The notes under the pieces: generated by a model | What the model was told of the DNA's origin: nothing | What the model saw: the letters and a program-made list of their open reading frames with translations, nothing else | Databases searched by the model: none | Program-made: the position numbers and the translations under genes | Shown here: one piece after another, positions 8,501 to 17,729 of the stretch | Layout: each line of letters opens with the position of its first letter | Position numbering within the stretch: the first letter of the stretch is position 1 | Assembly: GCA_002683825.1 (NCBI GenBank) | Contig: NYUD01000090.1 | Span: 124,001-188,000 of the forward strand | Source: Planctomycetota bacterium | GTDB lineage: Bacteria; Planctomycetota; UBA1135; GCA-002686595 | Reading direction: 5' to 3' | DNA length: 64,000 nucleotides

Positions 8501-9415
8501 ATGATGGAATCCTCTCCCCTTCCCTCACCCGGGAAACGCGCCGAGAAGCTCTTCGGGCTCTTCCTGCCCTGCCTCTCCCTCGCACTCTCTCCCGGGTGCG
8601 CCGGGGACGCCGATGCCGGGTCGACCTCGGCCGGCCCTCCGACCCGGGAAGTGAACGGTGCGAGTGCAGCGACGGTGGGCAGTGACGTTCGCGACCTGAT
8701 CGCGGCCCTGACCCCCATGGCGGCGGATGCCCCGCCGGTCGAGTTGAACGAGTGGTACCTGCGACGCAGGCGATTGCTCGAACGGGTACGCGACATGGGC
8801 CCGGCCTGGGGCGAGGAAGCCCTGCGCGTCTACCACGATCGTCCCAGCACCTACCCCGAGGTGCTCTCCGGTCTCCTGGACGTCGCAGCCCACACCTGTC
8901 CGGAGAAGACCGTCGAGCTCCTGGTCCCCCTGATCACGGAATACGGCGCCGATCTCCACATCCGCACCAAGGCCTGCTCCTTCCTCGCCACGGCCGCACC
9001 CGAGCTGGCGCTTCAAGTCCTGGAGCCCTTGATCAAGGACCCGCCGAAAGGGCAAACCTACCCCCCACGCGAACGGATGTTGAGCGCGTGGGACGAAGCG
9101 GCTCGTAAAACGGACAAGGACCGCTCGAACCTGCTCTGCCTCGTGGCGACGGACGCTACGAACGAGATGGATCTTCGTCACCTGGCGACGCGCCTGCTGG
9201 GAACCTTCGAAAGCCGACAAGGGCGCCAGGCACTCGAACTCCTGATGGTCGAGTCGGGCAGCAACACCTACGTGCGACGGCTGGCAACGCAATCCCTGAT
9301 CAAGACCCTCCCCGAGGACGAGTTGTGCGCTCTGGTCCGCAAGGTGATCGAACGGGAGGCCGACGTCACCTTCCAGATCTTCCTGGACAACGTGCTGCAA
9401 GAAAACTGTCGATGA
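8501..9415 (+). CDS. Lipoprotein with HEAT-like helical repeats
   Basis: A 304-residue protein from the ATG at 8501. That start gives a signal peptide with hydrophobic core LFGLFLPCLSLAL and lipobox LSPGC. The frame is open further upstream to 8351, but that extension has no coding character. The mature part is alpha-helical with repeated Leu/Ala-rich segments (PEVLSGLLDVAAHT, RTKACSFLATAAPE, RHLATRLLGTFES, VRRLATQSLIKTL), typical of HEAT-like scaffolds that bind proteins. No catalytic motif is seen. The stop overlaps the tatD start by 4 bp (ATGA), so the two genes form an operon. Confidence 0.7.
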   Translation: MMESSPLPSPGKRAEKLFGLFLPCLSLALSPGCAGDADAGSTSAGPPTREVNGASAATVGSDVRDLIAALTPMAADAPPVELNEWYLRRRRLLERVRDMGPAWGEEALRVYHDRPSTYPEVLSGLLDVAAHTCPEKTVELLVPLITEYGADLHIRTKACSFLATAAPELALQVLEPLIKDPPKGQTYPPRERMLSAWDEAARKTDKDRSNLLCLVATDATNEMDLRHLATRLLGTFESRQGRQALELLMVESGSNTYVRRLATQSLIKTLPEDELCALVRKVIEREADVTFQIFLDNVLQENCR

Positions 9416-10185
9416 TCACCGACAGTCACGCGCATCTTTACTGGAAGAGCTTCGACGACGACCGCGAGGAGGTGCTGGCCCGCTCGCGCAAGGCCGGCGT
9501 CGATCGCATGATCATCGTCGGCACCGACGTGATCTCCTCACAGGCGGCGTTCGATCTGTGCGCTGGCGAACCGGATCTCTTTCCCACGGCGGGCATCCAC
9601 CCCCACGATGCCGCCCACGACGACGAGGGCCGGCGTCGAGAAGCCCGTTGCACGATCGAGCAGATGTGCAGGCGTCCCGAGTGCGTCGCCGTGGGCGAGA
9701 CAGGACTGGACTGGTTCAAGGAATACTCGCCGCGCAAGGACCAGCTGGAGAATTTCTACTGGCAGCTCGATCTGGCCCGCCGGCTCGACAAGCCCGTCGT
9801 CATTCACTGCCGGGACGCCCACACCGACACCTCCAAGGTCATCGCCGAGTTTCCAGGTGTGCGCGGCGTGATGCACTGCTACACCTTCGGTCCCGACGAG
9901 CTCGCCCCCTATCTCGAGGCCGGCCTTTACATCTCGTTCTCCGGCGTCGTGACCTACCCCAAGAACGACTTCAACCGCGCGGCGGCAGCCCGTGTCCCAC
10001 GGGAACGCCTGCTGGTGGAGACCGACTGCCCCTACCTCGCCCCCCAGGGTTGGCGCGGCAAGAGAAACGAACCCGCCTATGTCGCGGAGGTCCTGCGCAC
10101 GGTGTGCGAGGTGCGCGGCGACGATTTCGATTCGCTGGCGGAACAGACGAGCGCGAACGCGAACGCTCTCTTCGGACTGCCCTAG
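9412..10185 (+). CDS. tatD: TatD-family metal-dependent deoxyribonuclease
   Basis: A 257-residue TIM-barrel hydrolase; family members are 3'-5' DNA exonucleases or D-aminoacyl-tRNA-type hydrolases using two metals. Ligand motifs in order: DSHAHLYW at the N-terminus, GIHPHDA, VGETGLDWF, VVIHCRDA, VMHCYTF and LLVETDCPYLAP. The ATG at 9412 sits inside the stop of the upstream lipoprotein gene; the frame upstream of it is only an overlap with that gene. A strong inverted repeat follows the stop within 13 bp. Confidence 0.93.
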   Translation: MITDSHAHLYWKSFDDDREEVLARSRKAGVDRMIIVGTDVISSQAAFDLCAGEPDLFPTAGIHPHDAAHDDEGRRREARCTIEQMCRRPECVAVGETGLDWFKEYSPRKDQLENFYWQLDLARRLDKPVVIHCRDAHTDTSKVIAEFPGVRGVMHCYTFGPDELAPYLEAGLYISFSGVVTYPKNDFNRAAAARVPRERLLVETDCPYLAPQGWRGKRNEPAYVAEVLRTVCEVRGDDFDSLAEQTSANANALFGLP

Positions 10186-10197
10186 GTGCAAACGCAA

Positions 10198-10235
10198 GAC
10201 GGGGCGTCTCCGGCCACAGCCGGAGACGCCCCGTC
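10198..10235. terminator. Perfect 17-bp stem-loop, probable bidirectional terminator
   Basis: The arms GACGGGGCGTCTCCGGC (10198-10214) and its exact complement (10219-10235) flank a 4-nt loop CACA. It sits between the convergent tatD and pilin genes. The following U-tract is short on both strands (TTTCG on the plus strand), so termination may rest mainly on the stem. Confidence 0.8.
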
Positions 10236-10261
10236 TTTCGTGTGCGATGAACGCTCAGGCG

Positions 10262-11014
10262 CTAGTTGCCGACCACCGTCCATATCTGAAGGTCGGTCGG
10301 AGTCTCGCCCTGGGCGGTGATGCCGAGACGGGCCATCATGCCTGTGGCGTTCGTATCGGCAGTGCTGTAGGCCGCGCCGAAGGCCGGAGCGGCGGAGGCG
10401 CCGTCGTAGGTATTGGTTGCAGTCTCGGGGTTGAGCGTCTGGAGCAGATCGCCTTCTTGGTTGATGAAGAAGGCGCGATTGCCCGTCGTGTCCTTCGTTG
10501 AGGGCCAGGCATAGCAGCACCAAAGCACCTCACAGTTGTCAGAGTTGGGGAGCGTCCCTCCTGCGCCGCCTGCGGCGGCCTCGGCAAGACCTGGAACGTT
10601 GACGCCGGTGAGGGCGTCGGGCAGGAATATCTGGAACAAATAGCCGGCACGCTCCACCTGGCTGGCGGCGATGTTGCCGAAAGCCGTCGGAAGGATGGCG
10701 GGCCGAAGTAGGTTGGCCGCAGCACCGACGGCGGGGCCTCCACTGGTCCAGACACGGATCGCGTCCGTACCGGCGAGCTCGCCGAAGTAGCCGTACTCAC
10801 CGCCGCCGTCGGCGTCGGTATCGATCGCCGAAGAGGCCTGGAGCTGGGCTTGCGCCGATGCGATGGAGCGCAGGGTCGCGATCGCGGCGTTCTCGTTGGC
10901 GGAGATGCGCGCGCTCAGGAGCTTGGGAATGGCGATCGATGCGATGATCGCGATGATGGCCACGACGATCATGAGCTCGATCAGCGTGAAGCCGGAGTTT
11001 TTTTTGGTGTTCAT
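10262..11014 (-). CDS. Type IV pilin / major pseudopilin (prepilin)
   Basis: A 250-residue prepilin with a short basic leader, the PilD cleavage site G|FTLIELMIVVAII (Glu at +5 of the mature protein) and the hydrophobic N-terminal helix. The globular part contains a variable Gly/Ala-rich region and paired cysteines (CEVLWCCY). It is the last gene of the pilT-pilB-pilC-pilin cluster. The upstream GAGGTAAGG is a good ribosome-binding site. Codons 3-6 contain a run of eight A (10998-11005 on the complementary strand), just before the cleavage site. Whether it forms pili or a type II pseudopilus cannot be decided from sequence. Confidence 0.88.
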   Translation of the reverse strand: MNTKKNSGFTLIELMIVVAIIAIIASIAIPKLLSARISANENAAIATLRSIASAQAQLQASSAIDTDADGGGEYGYFGELAGTDAIRVWTSGGPAVGAAANLLRPAILPTAFGNIAASQVERAGYLFQIFLPDALTGVNVPGLAEAAAGGAGGTLPNSDNCEVLWCCYAWPSTKDTTGNRAFFINQEGDLLQTLNPETATNTYDGASAAPAFGAAYSTADTNATGMMARLGITAQGETPTDLQIWTVVGN

Positions 11015-11337
11015 CCTTACCTCGGTTGTCTAGTCCTGCGATGCCCGCCGACCCATCCTTTGAAATCAGGGTTTTGGACGGATCCGGAGATTCATGGACC
11101 GGGTTGGCGGAGCCGGAGCCCGGTGGAACGGAACAGCCAAGACAGCTGCCCGGCTCCGCTCGCCGGAGGGGTTTCCCCGTCCCCTGCGATCGCAGCGCCG
11201 GTTTCTATCGACGAACGCGTTTCGGCATCTTGAGCGACGCGGTCGGATTTCCTGACGCTTTCGAAACATTGCGTCGAGCACGAAGAAATTCGCACCCAGT
11301 CCACTTCGCGCTCGAATCCAGACGGATCCTTGCTCGC
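11015..11337 (-). promoter_or_regulatory. Structured leader/intergenic region before the pilin gene
   Basis: 323 bp between pilC and the pilin, with no coding pattern. Read on the minus strand it can form several GC-rich hairpins in a row: CTGC-GATC-GCAG, GGGG-AAA-CCCC, CCGGC-GAGCGGA-GCCGG and CAGC-TGTCTTG-GCTG (about 11130-11210). The phrases AAACC, GACG..AAA..CC and AGCCGGGCAGCTG are loosely like a GEMM-I (cyclic-di-GMP) riboswitch, but the first loop is not GNRA and the receptor sequence is not conserved, so that identity is weak. Clear evidence only for a long, structured pilin leader. Confidence 0.3.
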
Positions 11338-12588
11338 TCAGGTGTTGCCTATCTCGCCGATGAGGTTCATGAGCGGAAGGAACACGGAAAGAATGACCAG
11401 ACCGACGATACCGCCCATGAAGCAGATCAACATCGGTTCGATCAGACTGGTCAGCGACTTGATCATGGCCTTGACCTGTGAGTCGTAGAACTCGGCGATT
11501 TTTTCGAGCAGCGTTTCGAGGGCTCCCGAACGCTCGCCGATCGCGATCATGCGGGTCACCATCGGAGGGAAGACCTTGGACCTGTTCAAGGGCTCGGAAA
11601 GCATGTTTCCGTTGCGCACGCTCTCGCGCGCATCGCGCACGGTGTTGGCGATGACCTGGTTGCCCGCGGTCTCGGCGACGATGTCGAGCGTGCCCATGAT
11701 GGGAACGCCCGAACGCACGAGCGTCGCGAAGGTGCGCGAGAAACGGGCCAAACAGACCTTCCTTGCGAGCGGGCCGAAGACCGGCACCTTGAGGGTCGCG
11801 TGATCGACGAGAAGCCTGCCCTGCCCGGTCTTCTTGAAGAAGGAGAAGGCAAGCATCGCCCCGGCCCCCCCGATGAGCACCAGGTACCCCTTCGCCTGCA
11901 GCCACTCCGATAGGGCCAGAACGTTCTTGGTCAAGGCGGGCAGTGGGGCTTCCAGCTCCGCAAACATGTCCTTGAAGCTGGGTACGACACCGATCATCAA
12001 GAAGGCCGTGATCGCGAGTACGAGGATCAGGGAGATGACCGGATAGGTCATGGCCGACTTGATCTCGCGCTTCAGCTCTTCCGTCGATTCGACGTAGTCG
12101 GCCAGGCGGGCCAGAATGACGTCCATCTGTCCGGAGACTTCACCGGCCCTCACCATGCTGACGTACAGGTGGTTGAAGACCTTCGGGCAGGTCGCCAGAG
12201 AACTCGAAAAATCACTGCCCCCGCGAAGCTCGCTAGCCACGCGCTGGCAGGTGAATTTCATGCCCGCAGTCTCAGCCTGTTCGGCCAGGACCTCGATCGA
12301 CTCCAGAAGCGAGATACCGGCGGAAATCATGGTCGCCAGCTGCCGGGTAAAGATGACCAACTCGGCCTTCTGGCACACCGCCTTGGGCCCGAACAATCCA
12401 CCGCCGACTTTCGCCCGCTTAGTCCCGGACCTGCCCTTCTTGTTCTTCTTCGAACCGGGCTCGACGCTGAGAACGACCAGCGCTTTTCCACGCAGGTGAG
12501 CAACGGCTTCCGATTTGTCGTTCGCCTGAATCGTTCCCTGGACGGTCCTGCCCGAGGGGTCCTTGGCCGCATATTGAAACATCGCCAC
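11338..12588 (-). CDS. pilC: T4P/T2SS inner-membrane platform protein PilC/GspF
   Basis: A 416-residue polytopic protein with two tandem GspF domains, each having the sequence block FTRQLATMISAGISLLES or FSRTFATLVRSGVPIM followed by helices, and membrane segments near ISLILVLAITAFLMIGVV and the C-terminal CFMGGIVGLVILSVFLPL. It anchors the assembly and retraction ATPases to the membrane and couples them to pilin movement. The frame opens with GTG (12588, MAMFQYAAKD); the ATG two codons later is an alternative. It lies 38 bp downstream of pilB. Confidence 0.93.
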   Translation of the reverse strand: MAMFQYAAKDPSGRTVQGTIQANDKSEAVAHLRGKALVVLSVEPGSKKNKKGRSGTKRAKVGGGLFGPKAVCQKAELVIFTRQLATMISAGISLLESIEVLAEQAETAGMKFTCQRVASELRGGSDFSSSLATCPKVFNHLYVSMVRAGEVSGQMDVILARLADYVESTEELKREIKSAMTYPVISLILVLAITAFLMIGVVPSFKDMFAELEAPLPALTKNVLALSEWLQAKGYLVLIGGAGAMLAFSFFKKTGQGRLLVDHATLKVPVFGPLARKVCLARFSRTFATLVRSGVPIMGTLDIVAETAGNQVIANTVRDARESVRNGNMLSEPLNRSKVFPPMVTRMIAIGERSGALETLLEKIAEFYDSQVKAMIKSLTSLIEPMLICFMGGIVGLVILSVFLPLMNLIGEIGNT

Positions 12589-12626
12589 AGTATTGTCGTC
12601 TCCCGAATGTCTTCTCTCGTTGTTTC

Positions 12627-14321
12627 TCAGTCAGCCAGCGTCACGCGCAGGACTTCTTCGAGGGAGGTCTTGCCGCGCATCGCGTTCAACAACCCGACGC
12701 GACGCAAAGTCAACATCCCCTCCTTTATCGCTTGCTTCTTCAAGTCCTGTACGGATCGTCCTTCGACGATCATGCGCTTGAGGGCCTCTGACAAGGACAG
12801 GGTCTCCACCACGGCCAGGCGACCGCGGTAACCGCTCATGCAACGCGGACAACCGCGCTTGTGCGGTCCGTAGAGCTGCAAGTCGTCGAGTTCGGTTTCG
12901 ATAAAACCCACCGATAGAAGTTCCTTCTTGGGCAGTTCGATGGATTCACGGCAGTGCGAGCACAACTTCCGGACGAGGCGTTGGGCGGCCACACAGAGAA
13001 GCGAGCTCGAGACCAGGAAGGGATCGATGCCCATGTCCATCAGCCTGGTGAGGGCCTGCACCGCATCGTTGGTGTGCAAGGTCGAAAGGACCAGGTGCCC
13101 GGTCAGGGCCGCCTTGATCGCAATTTCAGCCGTCTCTCGGTCTCGGATCTCACCGATCAGGACAACGTCGGGGTCCTGGCGCAGGATCGAGCGCAGTGCG
13201 CCGGCAAAGGTGAGACCGCGCTTGGGGTTGACCGGAACCTGGTTGATGCCGTTCATGCGGTATTCGACCGGGTCCTCGACCGTGACCACGTTGATCTCGG
13301 ACGAGTCGATCTCCTTGACGGCGGCGTACAAGGTGGTCGACTTGCCCGAACCGGTCGGCCCGGTGACCAGCACCATGCCGTAGGCCGCGCTGGCGGCTCC
13401 CGCGAAGTCTCCGAGGCATCTGGGCTCGAAGCCGAGCCCTTCGAGACTGGGGCTGACGTTGCTGCCGTCGAGGATACGCAGGACCGCCTTCTCCCCGCCG
13501 ACCACCGGAAGCGTCGAGAGGCGAAAGTCGATCCTGCGGCCTTCGTACTTGATCTGGAACTTGCCGTCCTGGGGCTCGAAGTGGACCGAGATGTCCAGGT
13601 TCGCAAGAATCTTGAGGCGCGAGATCACCGCGCCGAGAAGGGACTTGGGCGGCGTCATCGCCTCGATCAATCGACCGTCGATCCGGTGGCGAATCCGGAG
13701 ACTCTTGTCCATCGGCTCGATGTGTATGTCGCTCGCCTTTTCGCGCAACGCGCGCAGGATCATGAGGTTGACCAGCTTGACCGCCGGCACATCATCTCGA
13801 TCTTCACCCGCGATCGAGAGATCGTCCGTCTCCCTGTCCTCGGAGACGGTCAGGTCCGTATCGCCGACCCCGTCGAGCAGCTCTTCAACTTCGCGCTTGT
13901 CGCGCTCGTAGACGGTCACGATCGACTGGCGGATGGCGCCGGGAAGGGCTACCACGGGGCGCACGCGGCAGGAAGACAAGATGTTCAGGTCGTCCAGGAG
14001 CAGGACATCGAAGGGATCGGACACCGCCACGGTGAGGTTCTCGCCGTTGCGCGCGATCGGAAGGACGCAGTGCTCCTGACAGATCTCCTGGGGCAGAGCC
14101 TCGAGCGCCTGGGGATCCGCCCGGAAGCGCGTCAAGTCGACAGGCGGCATCCCGGAGGCGCGGCCGAGGATCTCGAAGAGACGATCCTCGAAGAGAATCC
14201 CCCGCTCGAGAAGGACCTCGACGACCGGTTGGCCGGTCTGTCTGGCGTCCGCCCACTCTTCCTGAGTCACGAGGCCCGCATCGATGAGCAGCCGACGGAT
14301 TTTTCCGGATACCTTGACCAT
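12627..14321 (-). CDS. pilB: Pilus assembly/secretion ATPase PilB (GspE family)
   Basis: Hexameric ATPase that powers pilin polymerisation. The N-terminal MshEN/GspE domain (residues about 1-150) precedes the core. The core carries the Walker A GPTGSGKST, the Asp box VTVEDPVEYR, Walker B VLIGEIRDRET and the His box LVLSTLHTNDA, plus the zinc pair CSHC...CPRC of GspE/PilB. In place of the usual PQDGR arm motif it has FEPQDGKFQIKYEGRR. The ATG at 14321 shares a base with the pilT stop (TGATG), so I use it in preference to the TTG one codon earlier. Confidence 0.95.
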   Translation of the reverse strand: MVKVSGKIRRLLIDAGLVTQEEWADARQTGQPVVEVLLERGILFEDRLFEILGRASGMPPVDLTRFRADPQALEALPQEICQEHCVLPIARNGENLTVAVSDPFDVLLLDDLNILSSCRVRPVVALPGAIRQSIVTVYERDKREVEELLDGVGDTDLTVSEDRETDDLSIAGEDRDDVPAVKLVNLMILRALREKASDIHIEPMDKSLRIRHRIDGRLIEAMTPPKSLLGAVISRLKILANLDISVHFEPQDGKFQIKYEGRRIDFRLSTLPVVGGEKAVLRILDGSNVSPSLEGLGFEPRCLGDFAGAASAAYGMVLVTGPTGSGKSTTLYAAVKEIDSSEINVVTVEDPVEYRMNGINQVPVNPKRGLTFAGALRSILRQDPDVVLIGEIRDRETAEIAIKAALTGHLVLSTLHTNDAVQALTRLMDMGIDPFLVSSSLLCVAAQRLVRKLCSHCRESIELPKKELLSVGFIETELDDLQLYGPHKRGCPRCMSGYRGRLAVVETLSLSEALKRMIVEGRSVQDLKKQAIKEGMLTLRRVGLLNAMRGKTSLEEVLRVTLAD

Positions 14322-15388
14322 CAAGCCACCGATCGGATGAGGATTTGAAGTTCACTGGGGTCGGAGAGCGAGCGTTGAGCGTCTTCCATGCGCACCTTGC
14401 CGGCCCGCACGAGATCGGCTAACCAAGACGCCATCGTCCGCATACCGACGCGCCCCCCGGTCTGGATCTGGGAGTAGATCTGGTGCCCCTTGCCCTCGCG
14501 AATCTGGGCGCGAATGGCCGAATTGGCTAGCATGACTTCCGCTCCCAGGTGGCGACCGCGGCCGGTAGCCGACGGCAGAAGCTGCTGACAAAAGACGGCT
14601 TCCAATGTGAAGGAAAGCTGTGTACGCACCTGCTGCTGGGCGTGGGCCGGGAACACGTCGATCACCCGGTTGACCGTTTGCACGGCGTCCGCCGTATGCA
14701 GCGTGCCGAAGGTGAGGTGTCCGGTCTCCGCAAGCGTGAGCGCAGCCTCGATGGTCTCGAGGTCACGCAGCTCGCCTACCAGAACGAAGTCCGGATCCTG
14801 ACGCAACACGCTGCGCAGCGCATTCTTGAACTCGTGGGAGTCCGAACCGATCTCGCGCTGCGTTACCATGCAGCCCTGGCTCTTGTGGGTGAATTCGATC
14901 GGATCCTCGATCGTGACGATGTGCCCTTGCCGCTGATGATTGATGTAGTCGATCATCGACGCGAGCGTGGTCGTCTTTCCCGATCCGGTGGCTCCCGTAA
15001 CGAGAACAAGGCCCGAGCGCATGCTGCAGATGCGCTCGCATACCCCCCGGGGCAACCCCAATGCCTCAAAATTGTCGATCTCGTGCGGAACAAGCCGCAG
15101 GACGCAGGCGACGGTACCGCGCTGATAGAAGACGTTGGCCCGGAAGCGTCCCTGCCCTTCGAGTTCGAAGGAACAGTCCAGTTCATGCTCCCGGTCCAGC
15201 TTTGCGATCTGATCGGAGGTCAAGACGCTGGTTGCCAGACGCCGCGTGTCATCTCCCGTCAACATGGGACACTCGACAGGGACAAGCAGACCGTCGATCC
15301 TCAAACGAGGCGGTGAATTTGTCGAGATGTGAAGGTCGGAGCCGCCCTTGCGAACCAGGAGGGCGAGCAGGTCTTCCATCGTGATCAT
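14321..15388 (-). CDS. pilT: Pilus retraction ATPase PilT
   Basis: A 355-residue PilT-type ATPase from the ATG at 15388 (MITMEDLLALLVRKGGSDLH); the frame is open to 15442. Seen in order: the N-terminal GSDLHI PAS-like domain, Walker A GATGSGKTTT, Asp box IEDPIEF, Walker B FVLVGELRDLET, His box LTFGTLHTADA, and the retraction-specific C-terminal AIRAQIREGKGHQI, equivalent to the AIRNLIRE motif. It should depolymerise pili. It is the first gene of the cluster pilT-pilB-pilC-pilin. The 260 bp upstream hold no gene. Confidence 0.94.
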   Translation of the reverse strand: MITMEDLLALLVRKGGSDLHISTNSPPRLRIDGLLVPVECPMLTGDDTRRLATSVLTSDQIAKLDREHELDCSFELEGQGRFRANVFYQRGTVACVLRLVPHEIDNFEALGLPRGVCERICSMRSGLVLVTGATGSGKTTTLASMIDYINHQRQGHIVTIEDPIEFTHKSQGCMVTQREIGSDSHEFKNALRSVLRQDPDFVLVGELRDLETIEAALTLAETGHLTFGTLHTADAVQTVNRVIDVFPAHAQQQVRTQLSFTLEAVFCQQLLPSATGRGRHLGAEVMLANSAIRAQIREGKGHQIYSQIQTGGRVGMRTMASWLADLVRAGKVRMEDAQRSLSDPSELQILIRSVA

Positions 15389-15648
15389 CGGATCGCCGTT
15401 CCTTGGCGTCTGGATGGTGGAGGCAGAGAAAAGGGAGTCCAAAGGGACTCGGTGCCTTTCGGAGACGGGGAACGACGAACTGGAGGGGGATTGGAGAGGA
15501 TCGAGGGGAAGTTGTTTCCTCCGGAAAGGTTTGTACCGGGGCTTGCCCCTACTGTGCGTGCACGCGCAAACGAAACGCTACCTCATCGCCGTCTACCTGC
15601 ACACCGGCCCCACCAGCCGGCTACCCCTTCCCCATCTCCCGACCTGCC

Positions 15649-17646
15649 CTACTCTTCCTCCGCCTTCTTCCCCAACTCCTTGATGATCCGCGCCTGTTCC
15701 CCACCGGGAACCCGGGCATAGTGATCGAGCTTCACCGAATACATCCCTTCACCCGCCGTCTGCGATTTCAGGTCTCGGTGATAGGTCTGCAGGGTCGCTA
15801 AAGGCACGTGCGCGGTGATGACCGTTACCGCGCCCCCCGATGCGGAGGTCTGGTCCCGCACCGTCCCGCGCCGCTGACTCGTGATGTCCGAGAAGATCGT
15901 GCCCGCATCGTCGGAGGGCACCTGAATCTCGATGTTCATGATGGGCTCCAGCAGAACCGGGCTGGCTTTACCGAAGCCATCCTTGAAGGCGAAGGAACCG
16001 GCCTTCTTGAAGCTGGCCTCATCCGAATCGACCGCGTGGAACTTCCCGTCGTATAGCTCGACCTCGATGTCCACCACCTCCGAGTGCGTCAGAATGCCCT
16101 GGTTCACGAGCTCGCGAATCCCCTTCTCGACCGCGGGGATCAGATTGCGCGGAATCGAGCCGCCGACGACCTTGTCGCTGAAAACGACGCCGCTGTCCTC
16201 TTCACCGGGCTTCATGCGGATGTAGCACTCGCCGAACTGACCGCGACCGCCGGACTGCTTCTTGTGGCGGTGGTGCCCATCGGCCGCCTTGGTGATCGTC
16301 TCGCGGTAGGCGATGCGCGGGAGCGACGTCTCGATCTCGACGCCGTAGCGACGCTTCAAGCGCGCCTCTACGACCTGCAGGTGCAGGTCGCTCATCCCGG
16401 AAATCACCAGCTCGTGCGTCGTCGGATCGGGCGTGACGAGGAACGTCGGATCCTCGGCGGTCAGCTTGCCGAGGGCCTGTCCGATCTTCTGCTCGTCGCT
16501 GCGGCTCTTCGGGCGCACCGCCAGGGCCACGGTCGGCGTCTGCAGCTGGGGCCTGGTGATCTCCGCGGGGTCGGAACCGGCGAGAGTGAAGGATTGACCC
16601 CAACCGATGTGCTCCACCTTCGAGAAGGCGGCGATCTCGCCGGCGGAAACCGAGTCCACGCTCTCGCGGTTCTTGCCCCCGAGCGCGTGGAAAAGCCCAC
16701 CGATCTTCTCCCCCTTGGCCTCGCCGATAACGTCCGAGGCGTTCAGGGTTCCGCTGAGGACGCGCGCCAGACAGATCTTGCCGACGTGGGGATCGCTCTT
16801 GACATTGAACACCACGCCCAGGAAATCGCCGGAGGCATCGCAGGGCACATCCTCACCCCCCCCCTGGAAGGCCACCTTCGTGGTCGGGTTCGGGGTGAAG
16901 GCCGCCAGCCAGGAGACGACCTCGTCGATGCCGACGCCGCTGTCCGGATTGCAGACCAGAACCGGGATCACCGCACCCGTCGCGATAGCGTTCGGCAGAT
17001 GAGCTTTGAGCTGATCGTCGGAGAGCTTCTCGGACTCGAGGTACTCCATGACGACCTCCTCGTCCTCGCAGGCATCCATCACGCGATCGAACAGGCGCTT
17101 GCGCCAGTCGCCGTCGGTCACTAAGGAAACGCTGGAGAATCCCGATCCACTCTGGTCGGGCAACATCACGGGAACGCAGATCTCTCCTACCGAACTGCGC
17201 AATGCGCCGATCAGCTGGTCGAAGTCAGCGTTCTCCCCATCGACGTGGGTAACGATGAGAATGCGCCCCCGCCCGAGCGCGGCGGCCTGCTCCAGTTTCT
17301 GACGCAGGTTGAAGCTGACCGCTCCGGCGCAATTCACGACACCGACAACCGTCTCCACCGCCCACATGCCCGACATGGCATCGGCGCCGAACTCCGGATA
17401 GCCCGGGGTGTCGATCAGGTTCCACGTGCAGCCCTCCGCCTCGGCATGGACGGCGGCCAGTTGAAGCGTGTGCTGCTTCTCCTGCTCCTCCGGTTCGGTG
17501 TCGAAGATCGAGGTCTTGTCACCGACCGATCCCTTGCGATCCGAAGCCCCCAGGCGCTGGGCCAGGGCGTCGAGGAGGGTGGTTTTCCCGGAAGAGGGGT
17601 GACCGACGAATGCGAGATTACGAAGGGAGCGGGGATCTGAACTCAT
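15649..17646 (-). CDS. EF-G-like translational GTPase paralogue (FusA2/EF-G_bact type)
   Basis: A 665-residue, five-domain EF-G relative, shorter and more divergent than canonical EF-G. The P-loop is GHPSSGKTT instead of GHIDAGKTT, G3 is DTPGYPEF rather than DTPGH, and G4 reads THVD in place of NKMD. Domain IV is present (HHRHKKQSGGRGQFGE), as are the GGSIPRNLIPAVEKG block and the C-terminal SDITSQRRGTV block. Such paralogues often have altered or regulatory roles rather than being the main translocase; the job here is unknown. TAGAAT at 17687-17692 could be the -10 of its own promoter. It is not next to rpsL/rpsG/tuf, as true fusA usually is. Confidence 0.85.
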   Translation of the reverse strand: MSSDPRSLRNLAFVGHPSSGKTTLLDALAQRLGASDRKGSVGDKTSIFDTEPEEQEKQHTLQLAAVHAEAEGCTWNLIDTPGYPEFGADAMSGMWAVETVVGVVNCAGAVSFNLRQKLEQAAALGRGRILIVTHVDGENADFDQLIGALRSSVGEICVPVMLPDQSGSGFSSVSLVTDGDWRKRLFDRVMDACEDEEVVMEYLESEKLSDDQLKAHLPNAIATGAVIPVLVCNPDSGVGIDEVVSWLAAFTPNPTTKVAFQGGGEDVPCDASGDFLGVVFNVKSDPHVGKICLARVLSGTLNASDVIGEAKGEKIGGLFHALGGKNRESVDSVSAGEIAAFSKVEHIGWGQSFTLAGSDPAEITRPQLQTPTVALAVRPKSRSDEQKIGQALGKLTAEDPTFLVTPDPTTHELVISGMSDLHLQVVEARLKRRYGVEIETSLPRIAYRETITKAADGHHRHKKQSGGRGQFGECYIRMKPGEEDSGVVFSDKVVGGSIPRNLIPAVEKGIRELVNQGILTHSEVVDIEVELYDGKFHAVDSDEASFKKAGSFAFKDGFGKASPVLLEPIMNIEIQVPSDDAGTIFSDITSQRRGTVRDQTSASGGAVTVITAHVPLATLQTYHRDLKSQTAGEGMYSVKLDHYARVPGGEQARIIKELGKKAEEE

Positions 17647-17729
17647 CAGGGCAGTGCCGGGGCATTATCAAGACCAAAGGGATCGCATTCTAACCCCCAA
17701 GCCCCCAGAGCTCCACGCCCTCCCGAAAG

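Noticed and set aside
12954-14348. Plus-strand open frame opposite pilB
   Set aside because: The minus strand encodes an unmistakable ATPase; the plus-strand protein has no family features.
15540-15570. Palindrome GCGTGCACGC (15556-15565) and GGGGC/GCCCC pair near the pilT leader, partly like GEMM (CACGCACAG)
   Set aside because: The rest of the riboswitch core is missing and a 2-nt loop is impossible; likely chance in GC-rich DNA.
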